Part shown: one piece after another, positions 10,702 through 20,804 of the stretch
How the letters are laid out: the number at the start of each line of letters is the position of its first letter
Position numbering within the stretch: position 1 is the first letter of the stretch
NCBI GenBank assembly: GCA_963576475.1
Contig: OY754970.1
Span: forward strand, 41,686,647 to 41,750,646
Length of the DNA: 64,000 bases
Source: Molanna angustata
Taxonomy: Eukaryota; Arthropoda; Insecta; Trichoptera; Molannidae
Direction: 5' to 3'
Notes under the pieces: model-generated
The model's input: only the letters and a program-made list of their open reading frames with translations
The model's database searches: none
What the model was told of the DNA's origin: nothing
Position numbers and translations under genes: made by a program

Positions 10702-11019
10702 ATGGATAAGAGTGGCATATATAGAATTAATTGTAATGACTGTAACGCAATGTATATTGGTCAATGCGGAAGGGACATAGGTACTAGAATAAATGAACAC
10801 CTTAGAGCATTCAGGGGTCTTTCTGGATACTCTGAGATGGCGGACCATTGTATTGAACATGACCATAATTTTGATCGTAACAGTGTAGTGGTTCTACATC
10901 TGGAGTCGAAGGGACGAAAACTGGATGCTCTAGAAATATTAGAGATTAACAAACATCTCAAAAATAATGATAATCTCATAAATATTCAAATACCTATGTC
11001 CTCTCCACTGTTAAAATAA
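10702..11019 (+). CDS. GIY-YIG endonuclease domain of a Penelope-like element
   Basis: About 105 residues from the ATG at 10702. The first motif is SGIYRINCNDC, where GIY is followed by the Cys-x2-Cys pair usual in Penelope-like elements; then MYIGQCGR gives YIG. TRINEHLRAF supplies the catalytic-type arginine and the histidine-bearing helix, DHCIEHDH follows, and KLDALEILEINKH carries the expected glutamate. All residue types needed by the fold appear present, so the domain looks intact even though the RT that should precede it is gone. The open frame extends slightly upstream to 10669 but without ATG and with a TAA before it. The domain normally nicks target DNA for retrotransposition. Activity on its own is not implied. 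Confidence 0.8.
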   Translation: MDKSGIYRINCNDCNAMYIGQCGRDIGTRINEHLRAFRGLSGYSEMADHCIEHDHNFDRNSVVVLHLESKGRKLDALEILEINKHLKNNDNLINIQIPMSSPLLK

Positions 11020-11154
11020 TGTGCACCGATTGTTTGCTTTATGTATGTACGTACCGCTTTCTCTTTACCTCACCCCCGCCCTAAGAACCCCCCGCCCCCC
11101 CACCTCAAACTATGTACTGGCCATTTTGTTATATTATATTTAGTTTTTACTGTC

Positions 11155-11195
11155 GCCTCCGAGGATGATAGTGTAACCATCGAAAGCGCTCAGGC
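11155..11195 (+). ncRNA. Degenerate hammerhead-like motif, Penelope-like element 3' region
   Basis: The order fits a type I hammerhead with a minimal stem III: GCCT (stem I), CCGAGGA (core, with C where U4 should be), stem II GATAG/CCATC with one mismatch, GAAA, the self-complementary AGCGCT, then C as cleavage-site nucleotide before AGGC (stem I). The U4-to-C change should inactivate it. It is a diverged homologue of the motif at 41614-41657. Confidence 0.5.
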
Positions 11196-11262
11196 TAATT
11201 TTAACTCAATTTGTGGATTAAAACTATGGTTTATATTCGTATTAATAAAACTTATACCTATA

Positions 11263-11934
11263 AGAATTCGATTAAATTAATTAGTAAATGGACTTGAACT
11301 ATGTTTTACTCAATATTGAGATTCTCGTTTTTTCAAATTTTAAAATTATGTTCTAGTATTTTTGTGCAAATATATGAAGTCTTATGTAAAGGTAAGATCC
11401 ACCAAAGATAAATAGTGGAAGATTTTTCGGACCATCGCCCCCACCTCACCTTTAGAAGAGAAACAAATACAATGGCCCATATTTCATTATAGTTACGTGC
11501 TTTTTATATGCAGTGACATGTTAAGTACTAAAAATACATGGGAGACCCCAAGCCCAACCAAGAAATTCTAAATCAAGAAGTAGATAAAAAAACAGACTAA
11601 AAGGCACCATTTAAAAATACACTTTTTTCTGTATTGCTATATACATAGAAAATAGCAAATTTGACCATCGCCATCTACGAAGTTACAAAGAAACCTTTTT
11701 GTAACTCCTTCTATTTAGATATTTTTTTTTGGAAACAATGAAAGCAACAGTCCTTATACTTACATATATGCAAATTTGAAAAAAATATTCGGTTAAAAAT
11801 TCTGATTGAACAAATTTCGCCGTTGAAACCAGGAGGTATCGATTGGAACAAATAATTTTCCCAAGTTGAGTTGCTTGCGCAATTAATAAAGTCATGTTGA
11901 CTTGGAGCACTAAGATATATCTTATTCACTTAGA
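11263..11934. other. AT-rich stretch without recognised genes
   Basis: Nothing supported. The right end, at about 11938-11960, holds the phrase GAGTGGGTTGTGGCCAACAC, a terminus seen on several other repeats in the window, directly before the satellite array. Confidence 0.4.
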
Positions 11935-11995
11935 AAAACGAGTGGGTTGTGGCCAACACTAAACTCTCCACACCACAAATATTGACAATGAAATA

Positions 11996-14900
11996 TTTTA
12001 TTCATTCTAAATTTTACTACCAAGAATATAAATTTTCTAACGATAGTATATTTTCATGTTAAGATAGACAAACTATTAATGCAGTATGGTGAAGAATTCT
12101 AATGTTGTATGAAATATTTTAATAAAAGCAGATAAATTTTGTTTTAAAGGACGTTAGAGCATTTTGACAATTTTGACACGTAATATCATATGAAGAAATT
12201 TTTGTTATTTATGAAAAGCTAATCAGTTCGATGTTCAAGCTCTTTACATTATAACATGAAATCAAATTACTGAACTTTTCCATACATAAGAAATTTATCT
12301 TATTATATACATTTTTATTCATACTAAATTTTACTACCAGGAAAATAAATTTCTATCGACAGTATATTTTTATGTTAAGATAGACAAACTATTATTGCAG
12401 TATGGTGTAGAATGCTTATGTTGTATGAAATATTTTAATAAAAGCAGATAAATTTTGTTTTAAAGGACGCGAAAGCATTTTCCAAATTTTGACAGGTGAT
12501 ATCATATGAAGAAATTTTTTGTTATTTATGGAAAGTTAATCAGTTCTATGTTCAAGCTCTTAACATTATAACATGAAATCAAATTACTGAACTTTTCCAT
12601 ACATAGAAATTTATCTAATTACATTTTTATTCATACTAAATGTTACTACCAGGAATATAAATTTTCTTCCGATAGTATATTTTTATGTTAAGATAGACAA
12701 ACTATTAATGCAGTATAGTGAAGAATGCTTATGTTGTATGAAATATTTTAAAAAAAGCAGATAAATTTTGTTTTAAAGAACGCGAGAGCATTTTTCAAAT
12801 TTTGACAGGTGATATCATATGAAGAATTTTTTTGTTATTTATGGAAAGCTAATCAGTCCTATGTTCAAGCTCTTTACATTATATCATGAAATCAAATTAC
12901 TACACGTTTCCATACATAGAAATTTATCTAATTACATTATTATTCATACTAAATGTTACTATCAGGAATATAAATTTTCTTCCGATAGTATATTTTTATG
13001 ATAAGATAGACAAACTTTTAATGCAGTATGGTGTAGAATGCTTATGTTGTATGAAATATTTTAAAAAAAGCAGATAAATTTTGTTCTAAAGAACGCGAGA
13101 GCATTTTCCAAATTTTGACAGGTGATATCATATGAAGATTTTTTTTGTTATTTATGGAAAGCTAATCAGTTCTATGTTCAAGCTCTTTACATTATAACAT
13201 GAAATCAAATTACTGAACTTTTCCATACATAGAAATTTATCTAATTACATTTTTATTCATACTAAATGTTACTACCAGGAATATAAATTTTCTTCCGATA
13301 GTATATTTTTATGTTAAGATAAACAAAATATTAATGCAGTATAGTGAAGAATACTTATGTTGTATGAAATATTTTAAAAAAAGCAGATAAATTTTGTTTT
13401 AAAGAACGCGAAAGCATTTTCAAAATTTTGACACGTGATATTATATGAAGATTTTTTTTGTTATTTATGGAAAGCTAATCAGTTCTATGTTCAAGCTCTT
13501 TACATTATAACATGAAATCAAATTACTGAACTTTTCCATACATAGAAATTTATCTAATTACATTATTATTCATACTAAATGTTACTATCAGGAATATAAA
13601 TTTTCTTCCGATAGTATATTTTTATGATAAGATAGACAAACTTTTAATGCAGTATGGTGTAGAATGCTTATGTTGTATGAAATATTTTAAAAAAAGCAGA
13701 TAAATTTTGTTCTAAAGAACGCGAGAGCATTTTCCAAATTTTGACAGGTGATATCATATGAAGATTTTTTTTGTTATTTATGGAAAGCTAATCAGTTCTA
13801 TGTTCAAGCTCTTTACATTATAACATGAAATCAAATTACTGAACTTTTCCATACATAGAAATTTATCTAATTACATTTTTATTCATACTAAATGTTACTA
13901 CCAGGAATATAAATTTTCTTCCGATAGTATATTTTTATGTTAAGATAGACAAACTATTAATGCAGTATAGTGAAGAATGCTTACGTTGTATGAAATATTT
14001 TAAAAAAAGCAGATAAATTTTGTTTTAAAGAACGCGAGAGCATTTTTCAAATTTTGACAGGTGATATCATATGAAGAATTTTTTTGTTATTTATGGAAAG
14101 CTAATCAGTTCGTTGTTCAAGCTCTTTACATTATATCATGAAATCAAATTACTACACGTTTCCATACATAGAAATTTATCTAATTACATTTTTATTCATA
14201 CTAAATGTTACTACCAGGAATATAAATTTTCTTCCGATAGTATATTTTTATGTTAAGATAAACAAAATATTAATGCAGTATAGTGAAGAATGCTTATGTT
14301 GTATGAAATATTTTAAAAAAAGCAGATAAATTTTGTTTTAAAGAACGCGAGAGCATTTTCAAAATTTTGACACGTGATATCATATGAAGATTTTTTTTGT
14401 TATTTATGGAAAGCTAATCAGTTCTATGTTCAAGCTCTTTACATTATAACATGAAATCAAATTACTGAACTTTTCCATACATAGAAATTTATCTAATTAC
14501 ATTTTTATTCATACTAAATGTTACTACCAGGAATATAAATTTTCTTCCGATAGTATATTTTTATGTTAAGATAAACAAAATATTAATGCAGTATAGTGAA
14601 GAATGCTTATGTTGTATGAAATATTTTAAAAAAAGCAGATAAATTTTGTTTTAAAGAACGCGAGAGCATTTTCAAAATTTTGACACGTGATATTATATGA
14701 AGATTTTTTTTGTTATTTATGGAAAGCTAATCAGTTCTATGTTCAAGCTCTTTACATTATAACATGAAATCAAATTACTGAACTTTTCCATACATAGAAA
14801 TTTATCTAATTACATTATTATTCATACTAAATGTTACTATCAGGAATATAAATTTTCTTCCGATAGTATATTTTTATGTTAAGATAGACAAACTATTAAT

Positions 14901-15990
14901 ACAGTATAGTGAAGAATGCTTATCTTGTATGAAATATTTTAAAAAAAGCAGATAAATTTTGTTTTAAAGAACGCGAGAGCATTTTTCAAATTTTGACAGG
15001 TGATATCATATGAAGAATTTTTTTGTTATTTATGGAAAGCTAATCAGTTCTATGTTCAAGCTCTTTACATTATATCATGAAATCAAATTACTACACGTTT
15101 CCATACATAGAAATTTATCTAATTACATTTTTATTCATACTAAATGTTACTATCAGGAATATAAATTTTCTTCCGATAGTATATTTTTATGATAAGATAG
15201 ACAAACTTTTAATGCAGTATGGTGTAGAATGCTTATGTTGTATGAAATATTTTAAAAAAAGCAGATAAATTTTGTTCTAAAGAACGCGAGAGCATTTTCC
15301 AAATTTTGACAGGTGATATCATATGAAGATTTTTTTTGTTATTTATGGAAAGCTAATCAGTTCTATGTTCAAGCTCTTTACATTATAACATGAAATCAAA
15401 TTACTGAACTTTTCCATACATAGAAATTTATCTAATTACATTATTATTCATACTAAATGTTACTATCAGGAATATAAATTTTCTTCCGATAGTATATTTT
15501 TATGTTAAGATAAACAAACTATTAATGCAGTATAGTGAAGAATGCTTATGTTGTATGAAATATTTTAAAAAAAGCAGATAAATTTTGTTCTAAAGAACGC
15601 GAGAGCATTTTCCAAATTTTGACAGGTGATATCATATGAAGATTTTTTTTGTTATTTATGGAAAGCTAATCAGTTCTATGTTCAAGCTCTTTACATTATA
15701 ACATGAAATCAAATTACTAAACGTTTCCATACATAGAAATTTATCTAATTACATTTTTATTCATACTAAATGTTACTACCAGGAATATAAATTTTCTTCC
15801 GATAGTATATTTTTATGTTAAGATAGACAAACTATTAATGCAGTATAGTGAAGACTGCTTATGTTGTATGAAATATTTTAAAAAAAGCAGATAAATTTTG
15901 TTTCAAAGAGCGTTAGAGCATTTTGACAATGTTTACACGTGATATCATATGAAGAAATTATATGATATCTATGAAAAGCTAATCAGTTCT
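11996..15990 (+). repeat. Satellite array, 313-bp unit, about 12.8 copies
   Basis: The anchor ATATCATATGAAG (variant ATATTATATGAAG) recurs at 12184, 12499, 12812, 13125, 13438, 13751, 14064, 14377, 14690, 15003, 15316, 15629 and 15942. Spacing is exactly 313 bp from 12499 to the end, and 315 for the first interval. Units are AT-rich and differ at a few percent of positions. The first and last units are the most diverged and share the variant CGTTAGAGCATTTTGACAA where inner units read CGCGAGAGCATTTTC. The 60- to 63-codon open frames that recur in some units are by-products of the period and carry no protein signature. Confidence 0.95.
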
Positions 15991-16558
15991 AAGTTCAAGC
16001 TATTAATATTCTTCTATCAATATGAAATCAATGAACTGATCATTGCCAAATATAAAAAAATTCTCTTGTTACATATAAGTTTCATACAAATATCCATTAA
16101 ATAAAATATAATTTTTGAAACCGTTGAATATTTTTCTTTTAACATTGACCAACTTTGAATACAATTTTATGAAGATTCTTGGTGTTGTATAAATAGTTGA
16201 AACCAAATTAAAATATCTCTAATTTCCAGGTCGTGAGAGCATTTTTTCAGTTTTAATAGATGAAATCATAAAGAAACATTGGGAAAAAATGAACCGTTGT
16301 CTATGGAAAACTAATCAGCTCTAAGTTTATGGACTTAACACATGTGATATCAATATGAAGTCAATCGGACTTATAGTTTGGGCTGCAGAGAGGACACAAA
16401 AAAAAAACAACGTAAATGATGAATTCATAGAGAAGAAATCAAAAGTTGTCTATGGAAAACTAATCAGCTCTAGGTCTTTGCACTTTACACATATGATGTT
16501 AATATGAAGTCGATCAGACTTATAGTTTGGGCTGTAGAGAGGACACAAAAAAGATAAA
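15991..16558 (+). repeat. Diverged satellite flank with a 149-bp duplication
   Basis: Sequence here still recalls the 313-bp unit (AAGCTAATCAGTTCTAAG type phrases) but has drifted. From about 16300 a second short-period repeat appears: CTATGGAAAACTAATCAGCT at 16301 and again at 16450, each followed by a TTTGGGCTG.AGAGAGGACA phrase. It looks like the degenerate edge of the array. Confidence 0.65.
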
Positions 16559-16562
16559 TGCT

Positions 16563-16597
16563 ACGGCGTACGGCGTACGGCGTACGGCGTACAGCGT
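16563..16597 (+). repeat. 7-bp tandem repeat (ACGGCGT)5
   Basis: Four perfect and one variant copy of ACGGCGT, a CpG-containing run in otherwise AT-rich DNA. Confidence 0.85.
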
Positions 16598-16739
16598 ATA
16601 CGCCATACACACAAACACATCACGACGAAACTCATAGTGTGCATTCTCTACATGATACCCATTGAGAAATTGATGTAAAAAAAATACGCTTAAATTTTGC
16701 GAAATCATGACTCTCCCCTATTCCATAGTGTGGAGAGTA

Positions 16740-17187
16740 AAAAGTGATCCGTTATCTGAAATTAAGTAAGTATTAAACATCGACTGAGCCAAATTTTCCA
16801 AGAGGTTATTAAATTAAGTTATTAAAGAATATATACGTAATGTAAGGTTTACTTAGATTTCACTTATGAACTTACATGCTCTATTGTGGTTTTCTGATAA
16901 ATATTTAAATAAGGTGTTTCCATGTAACTCTAAACCCTTCGACAACATTACCCACCGCATCAGATCCTAATAATACATAAATTCAATTTGGAAGCTTTAT
17001 TTGAGGAAAAATTATACGTATATTGATTTACAAACTTGGATTTCTAATGGAAAATCGAAAAAGGATTTTTTAAACGAACATGGATTTTATACTTTTTTCT
17101 CATTATATTGTTTCAATTTTGATTCGGAGCCATTCCAAAATATTCAAATGTATATTATTAGTGAAATTAATTTGTTGTTCAACATAA
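16740..17187. other. AT-rich stretch without recognised genes
   Basis: No supported feature. A plus-strand open frame at 17001-17198 begins with TTG rather than ATG and has no recognisable domain; its end overlaps SINE-A sequence. Confidence 0.35.
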
Positions 17188-17342
17188 GTCCTTGTTAAAC
17201 AAGTTCATATACATCTGCCCACATTCCCTAAATTAAGCATAAATGCTTGTGCTATAGTTGAACGAAATCGGTCGAGGCAGGATTCGAACTCGCGACCACT
17301 GGATTACTAGCCCAGCGCGCTAACCGCTCTGCCATCGACCCG
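17188..17342 (-). mobile_element. tRNA-derived SINE, family A (best-preserved copy)
   Basis: On the minus strand the first 70 nt fold like a tRNA: GGTCGA pairs with TCGACC, the A box is TGGCAGAGCGG, the anticodon stem-loop is CTGGG-CTAGTAA-TCCAG and the B box is AGTTCGAATCC. In that fold the anticodon position reads AGT, as in tRNA-Thr. The head is followed by a tRNA-unrelated body (ATAGCACAAGCATTTATGC) ending near AACAAGGAC. The body, and the presence of three more copies in the window, show it is a SINE and not a tRNA gene. The head should act as a Pol III promoter. Confidence 0.85.
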
Positions 17343-17479
17343 TCTAAGAGATTATATTTTGTAAGAGAAATTAGTTTTACCTTTTCATAAATTCTTCTAA
17401 ATTAAGGAATTCTTTATCAAAATGTCGCCTGGTGTTAAGGCCGCACAGGCACTCCAATGTGATTACTTGCATTGGCGTT

Positions 17480-17800
17480 TCCTCATTTATTACTGACATT
17501 ATCGTCAGTAATATATGAGGAAATTCAGCCATTACTGACATTATCGTCAGTAATAAATTAGGAAATTCAGCCATTACTGACATTATCGTCAGTAATAAAT
17601 GAGGAAATTCAGCCATTACTGAAATTATCGTCAGTAATAAATGAGGAAATTCGGCTATTACTGACATTATCGTCAGTAATAAATGAGGAAATTCAGCCAT
17701 TACTGACATTATCGTCAGTAAAAAATGAGGAAATTCGGCCATTACTGACATTATCGTCAGTAATAAATGAGGAAATTCAGCCATACCTGACATTATCATC
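17480..17800. repeat. 42-bp tandem repeat, about 7.5 copies
   Basis: The unit contains ACTGACATTATCGTCAGTAA followed by AAATGAGGAAATTCAGCC; ACTGAC..GTCAGT within it is itself an inverted repeat. Copies differ at one to three positions. Because 42 is a multiple of three, the minus strand stays open as 14-residue repeats (MAEFPHLLLTIMSV) with a non-repeated end. Differences between units include both silent and replacement changes, so there is no clear sign of coding selection. Confidence 0.9.
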
Positions 17801-18749
17801 TTGAAACTAAAGACGGGGATAAATTAATAATACTACATAAATATTTTTTTTATTATAATACAAAATAATAGTAGTGATTGAGTACCTACAATTTGACAGT
17901 TCCAGAATTATAATTTCTGAAAGTTCTCTTGATAAAAATAATATAATATACCCCTGAAGTCTGCGAGATTCCCTCGTTGTCCTTTTGTTTTCAATTTGTT
18001 AGATGTAAAACTGTTTTAGATTTTTAAATCTGTGTCTTGATTTTAAAAAAGGTATAATAATTCATGTTGTCACTTACGTTGTTCCGGTTTCGCGTTAGTC
18101 AAGTCGTACAAAACTTATAGTGGTACGAACCCCACCGCTTTAACTTCAGTACAAGAAGTGGGGTACAACTAGCTAAAAATTCTCAGTGCCTGTGCGACGT
18201 TAAGGCGTTGAAATTGTGGAAATTCATTAAAAAAATAAGAATAATACAATATCATCGATTTATTTCCACATTATCGTGAATTTTTATTCACAACCTTCAA
18301 GGGTTCAAGGGTTTCTATAGATCAAGTTTCAAGGGTTTCTATAGATACTACCACGGGAGATGCTCAGAAAAAATTGCATCCCTGGTCCCTCTTCCACCCA
18401 TTCACAATAGAGTCACTCGTTTTTACTCAATCTTAGGACCAGTTCACAGTAAACCTTCAATTTACACGAACCAATCGCTTCTCGAACTCTTTTATTAACA
18501 ATCCATCTTCTCACAACCCGTGTCTTTTTAAATCCCAATTATATTTTTTGAGCAGATTGCAAACCCTCCCCAACGCTTCGTAGTGCGCTTCTTCGGAAGA
18601 GTATAATGCAACCAAATCCTTATAGCTAATGTACCCTACGTAGCCATATAAAAAGGGTCTTCTTCTCCTTCAAGTGATTCAATATTCTAAATTCAAACAT
18701 ATTTTGATCTACAAAGACCAAAAATGTGTCATTTTTTATTATTATGCAG
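17801..18749. other. Unassigned intergenic DNA
   Basis: No supported coding region. A 26-bp imperfect direct duplication containing CAAGGGTTTCTATAGAT occurs at about 18305-18350. Confidence 0.35.
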
Positions 18750-18925
18750 TGGATTTCGTGGCTCAGATAAATATCTTAATCCTGATCAAAAGATCCCGGA
18801 TTCGATTCCCGGTGGAGACACGATTAATATCAAAAGTCTTCAAAGTGTAGCAAATTGCTGTTGGCTTCATTATAAATTATTATTTGACATGGTACCTGTG
18901 GCTAGAGAAGCAATGCCAAAATAAA
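18750..18925 (+). mobile_element. tRNA-derived SINE, family B
   Basis: The head contains a degraded A box (TTTCGTGGCTCAGATAA) and a good B box (GGATTCGATTCCCGG), followed by TGGAGACACG and a body ending TATTTGACATGGTACCTGT then GGCTAGAGAAG. The same order appears at 36121, 39031 and 48953. Confidence 0.75.
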
Positions 18926-19389
18926 ATAAATATTCCCAGTGGACAGTATTCATATATTATTATAGTTGTCTGTTATAGAAGTGTGCAAAGCCAAACCCAG
19001 TATAATATGTACGACACTAAATAAGCTTCATAATATTGGCCAGTCAAATTTTATTACGTTTCCAGTGCATTTCGACTGTGAATTACGAACCATTGTTCTT
19101 TTGGCCTCTGCCACGATCGGATTTGCTGTTAAACTACACATTTTCAACACGTTATTAGTTGGTGTTCAATAACTTGACTAGAGTTTGTAGTTGTATACTT
19201 GAGTCAGCATATTAATCAGAAGATAACAAGTAAATATAAAAAAAATGAAACACCCTTTGCAAATTTTTCACCTTTTGCAAAAATGTTAACACTCTTTGTA
19301 AATTTTGTGTTGACTTCAAAGTTGAAAAAACCGCGAAAAATATAGACCTGCTATACAAATCTCGCGTATCTTGGCATGAAACGTTGTCG
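18926..19389. other. AT-rich stretch without recognised genes
   Basis: Nothing supported. Near 19240-19310 there is a short run of diverged direct repeats around CCTTTGCAAATTTTTCAC. Confidence 0.35.
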
Positions 19390-20113
19390 ATATTTTTTAA
19401 CAGATTTTTAATTATCTCAATAGAGACGAAGTTGGAATATTTATTGTAGGAGAACCGGGAAATCAAGGCACCTACAGGGCTTACGACCTGTCATCGGCTG
19501 GTTTACGTGATCACTTTATGCGCTTGCGCAACGTTCACCAATTATGCCTTTTAATGAGATCCCTATCAATTCAATTTTGAAAGTTCTATATTTTGTAATA
19601 CTGAAATTCTTTTCGCTTGAAAATAAGGAATTTTTACTACAGCCATCTATGGGTGATATTATGAACAACAATCTTATTATTTTTTATTTATTTTGTTGGA
19701 ACGTTTTGTTGGACTTCTATGCGAAAAATGCATTGTCACCTCAGATATAAGAATTGTAGCTTTCATTATTTACAAAAAACCAATTCTCTCAATAGATGGC
19801 CTTCCAACAAAATAAATAAAAAATAATAAGATTGTTGTTCATAATATCGCCCATAGATGGCTGTAGTAAAAATTCCTTATTTTCAAGCGAAAAGAATTTC
19901 AGTATTACAATATATAGAACTTTCAAAATTGAATTGATAGGGATCTCATTAAAAGGCATAATTGGTGAACGTTGCGCAAGCGCATAAAGTGATCACGTAA
20001 ACCAGCCGATGACAGGTCGTAAGCCCTGTAGGTGCCTTGATTTCCCGGTTCTCCTACAATAAATATTCCAACTTCGTCTCTATTGAGATAATTAAAAATC
20101 TGTTAAAAAATAT
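19390..20113. repeat. Near-perfect inverted repeat, two 312-bp arms, 100-bp spacer
   Basis: The left arm (19390-19701) and right arm (19802-20113) have equal length and are almost exact reverse complements; I find about two mismatches by eye (for example GGGTGATATT against GGGCGATATT). The spacer 19702-19801 is not repeated. The arms hold no recognised protein. No TIR or target duplication typical of a known family was found at the outer edges. Transcription in either direction would give a long double-stranded hairpin. Confidence 0.92.
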
Positions 20114-20243
20114 CTTTGACTCCCGACAGGGAAAAAATCCAATGTTTGCGCATATGCAATAATAAAAAATATTCGTTGTCGATATGTTAAGAGAAATAAA
20201 TTCTCTTGAACAAACCGACAGTTGGATTAACAGTGATGTTAAA

Positions 20244-20600
20244 TTGGATTTTCCATTTTAGGTTACTGTCAATAATTACTCATTAACATTTTTATTTTTT
20301 ACGTGACAATACTTATTTGAACGGATTAGATGCTATGGGAGGTGTTCTCGTTTACAGCGAGAAGGTCAGATGGCAGTCGCTTCAATGTAATAACCAGACT
20401 CGCCAATTCCAGGATCATGGTCAAAGCGTACCCCGATAGAAACGGGACAAAAGCGCTAAGGGGAAAGAAAGATTCAATGTCAATCCATTCATTTAATTTA
20501 ATAAATTGATGTAATAGTTAGCGTTTTCTTCAAGCTCATTCAATGAATTTTCTTGAAAAATAATTGCAGTATCGTCTGTTTAAAATATGTTTTACTGATA
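20244..20600 (-). pseudogene. LINE RT fragment of the copy A/B family, split by a SINE
   Basis: On the minus strand this matches the thumb region of LINE copy B (4314-4619): the plus-strand phrases GATTTTCCATTTTAGGTTAC, GCTATGGGAGGTGTTCTCGT and TTTTCTTCAAGCTCATTCAA correspond to its LKWKI, PP and N.LEEN segments. The SINE-C fragment at 20360-20472 interrupts it. It has no intact frame. Confidence 0.65.
20360..20472 (+). mobile_element. tRNA-derived SINE family C, 3' part only
   Basis: The phrases CAGACTCGCCAATTCCAGG, ATCATGGTCAAAGCGTACCC and GACAAAAGCGCTAAGGGGAA then AGAAAG match, in reverse orientation, the copies at 37475-37753 and 39663-39878. The tRNA-like head is missing. It is inserted in LINE sequence. 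Confidence 0.8.
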
Positions 20601-20770
20601 TTGTCAATTTTTCTATTTTATTTCTTAATTGTCGCTCTTCGCCACCAAGAATCACAAAATAAACACACCTACCAATTAATCAATCAATGTAGTTTATGCA
20701 TACCAAAAAGTATTGTGGTGTTCCATTGAAATTCCGTCAGATTCCATAGACTTTGCAACATTCAAAAATT

Positions 20771-20804
20771 CGAACATTCTAGAACGATCATTGAAGTATA
20801 TAAA
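20771..20804 (+). promoter_or_regulatory. Heat-shock element followed by TATA box
   Basis: The 15-mer CGAACATTCTAGAAC at 20771-20785 is a perfect triple nGAAnnTTCnnGAAn heat-shock-factor site, and TATATAAA follows at 20797-20804, 11 bp downstream, the spacing seen in insect Hsp promoters. TCAGTC-type initiator sequences occur at about 20857 and 20871, somewhat far from the TATA box. No Hsp or other ORF follows; a possible splice donor (TTAG/GTAATG) is at about 20904. It may drive a non-coding RNA, be a promoter remnant, or be chance. Confidence 0.4.

Larger units (their letters stand above)
10687..11246 (+). mobile_element. Penelope-like element fragment (5'-truncated)
   Basis: The piece contains a GIY-YIG endonuclease domain and, about 135 bp downstream of its stop, a hammerhead-like motif; both are hallmarks of Penelope-like retroelements. 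The 12-bp direct repeat AAAACTTATACC at 10675-10686 and 11247-11258 brackets it and could be the target-site duplication of a 5'-truncated insertion. The reverse-transcriptase part is absent. The 3' region contains a C-rich run near 11070-11105. The boundary call rests on the direct repeat only. Confidence 0.65.

Noticed and set aside
12819..15268. 60- to 63-codon open frames repeated at 12819, 14071 and 15010
   Set aside because: They are the same satellite unit read in frame; units with small indels break it, and there is no protein signature.
17270..17342. Possible tRNA-Thr gene
   Set aside because: The tRNA-like part continues into a conserved non-tRNA body shared by four dispersed copies; it is a SINE head.
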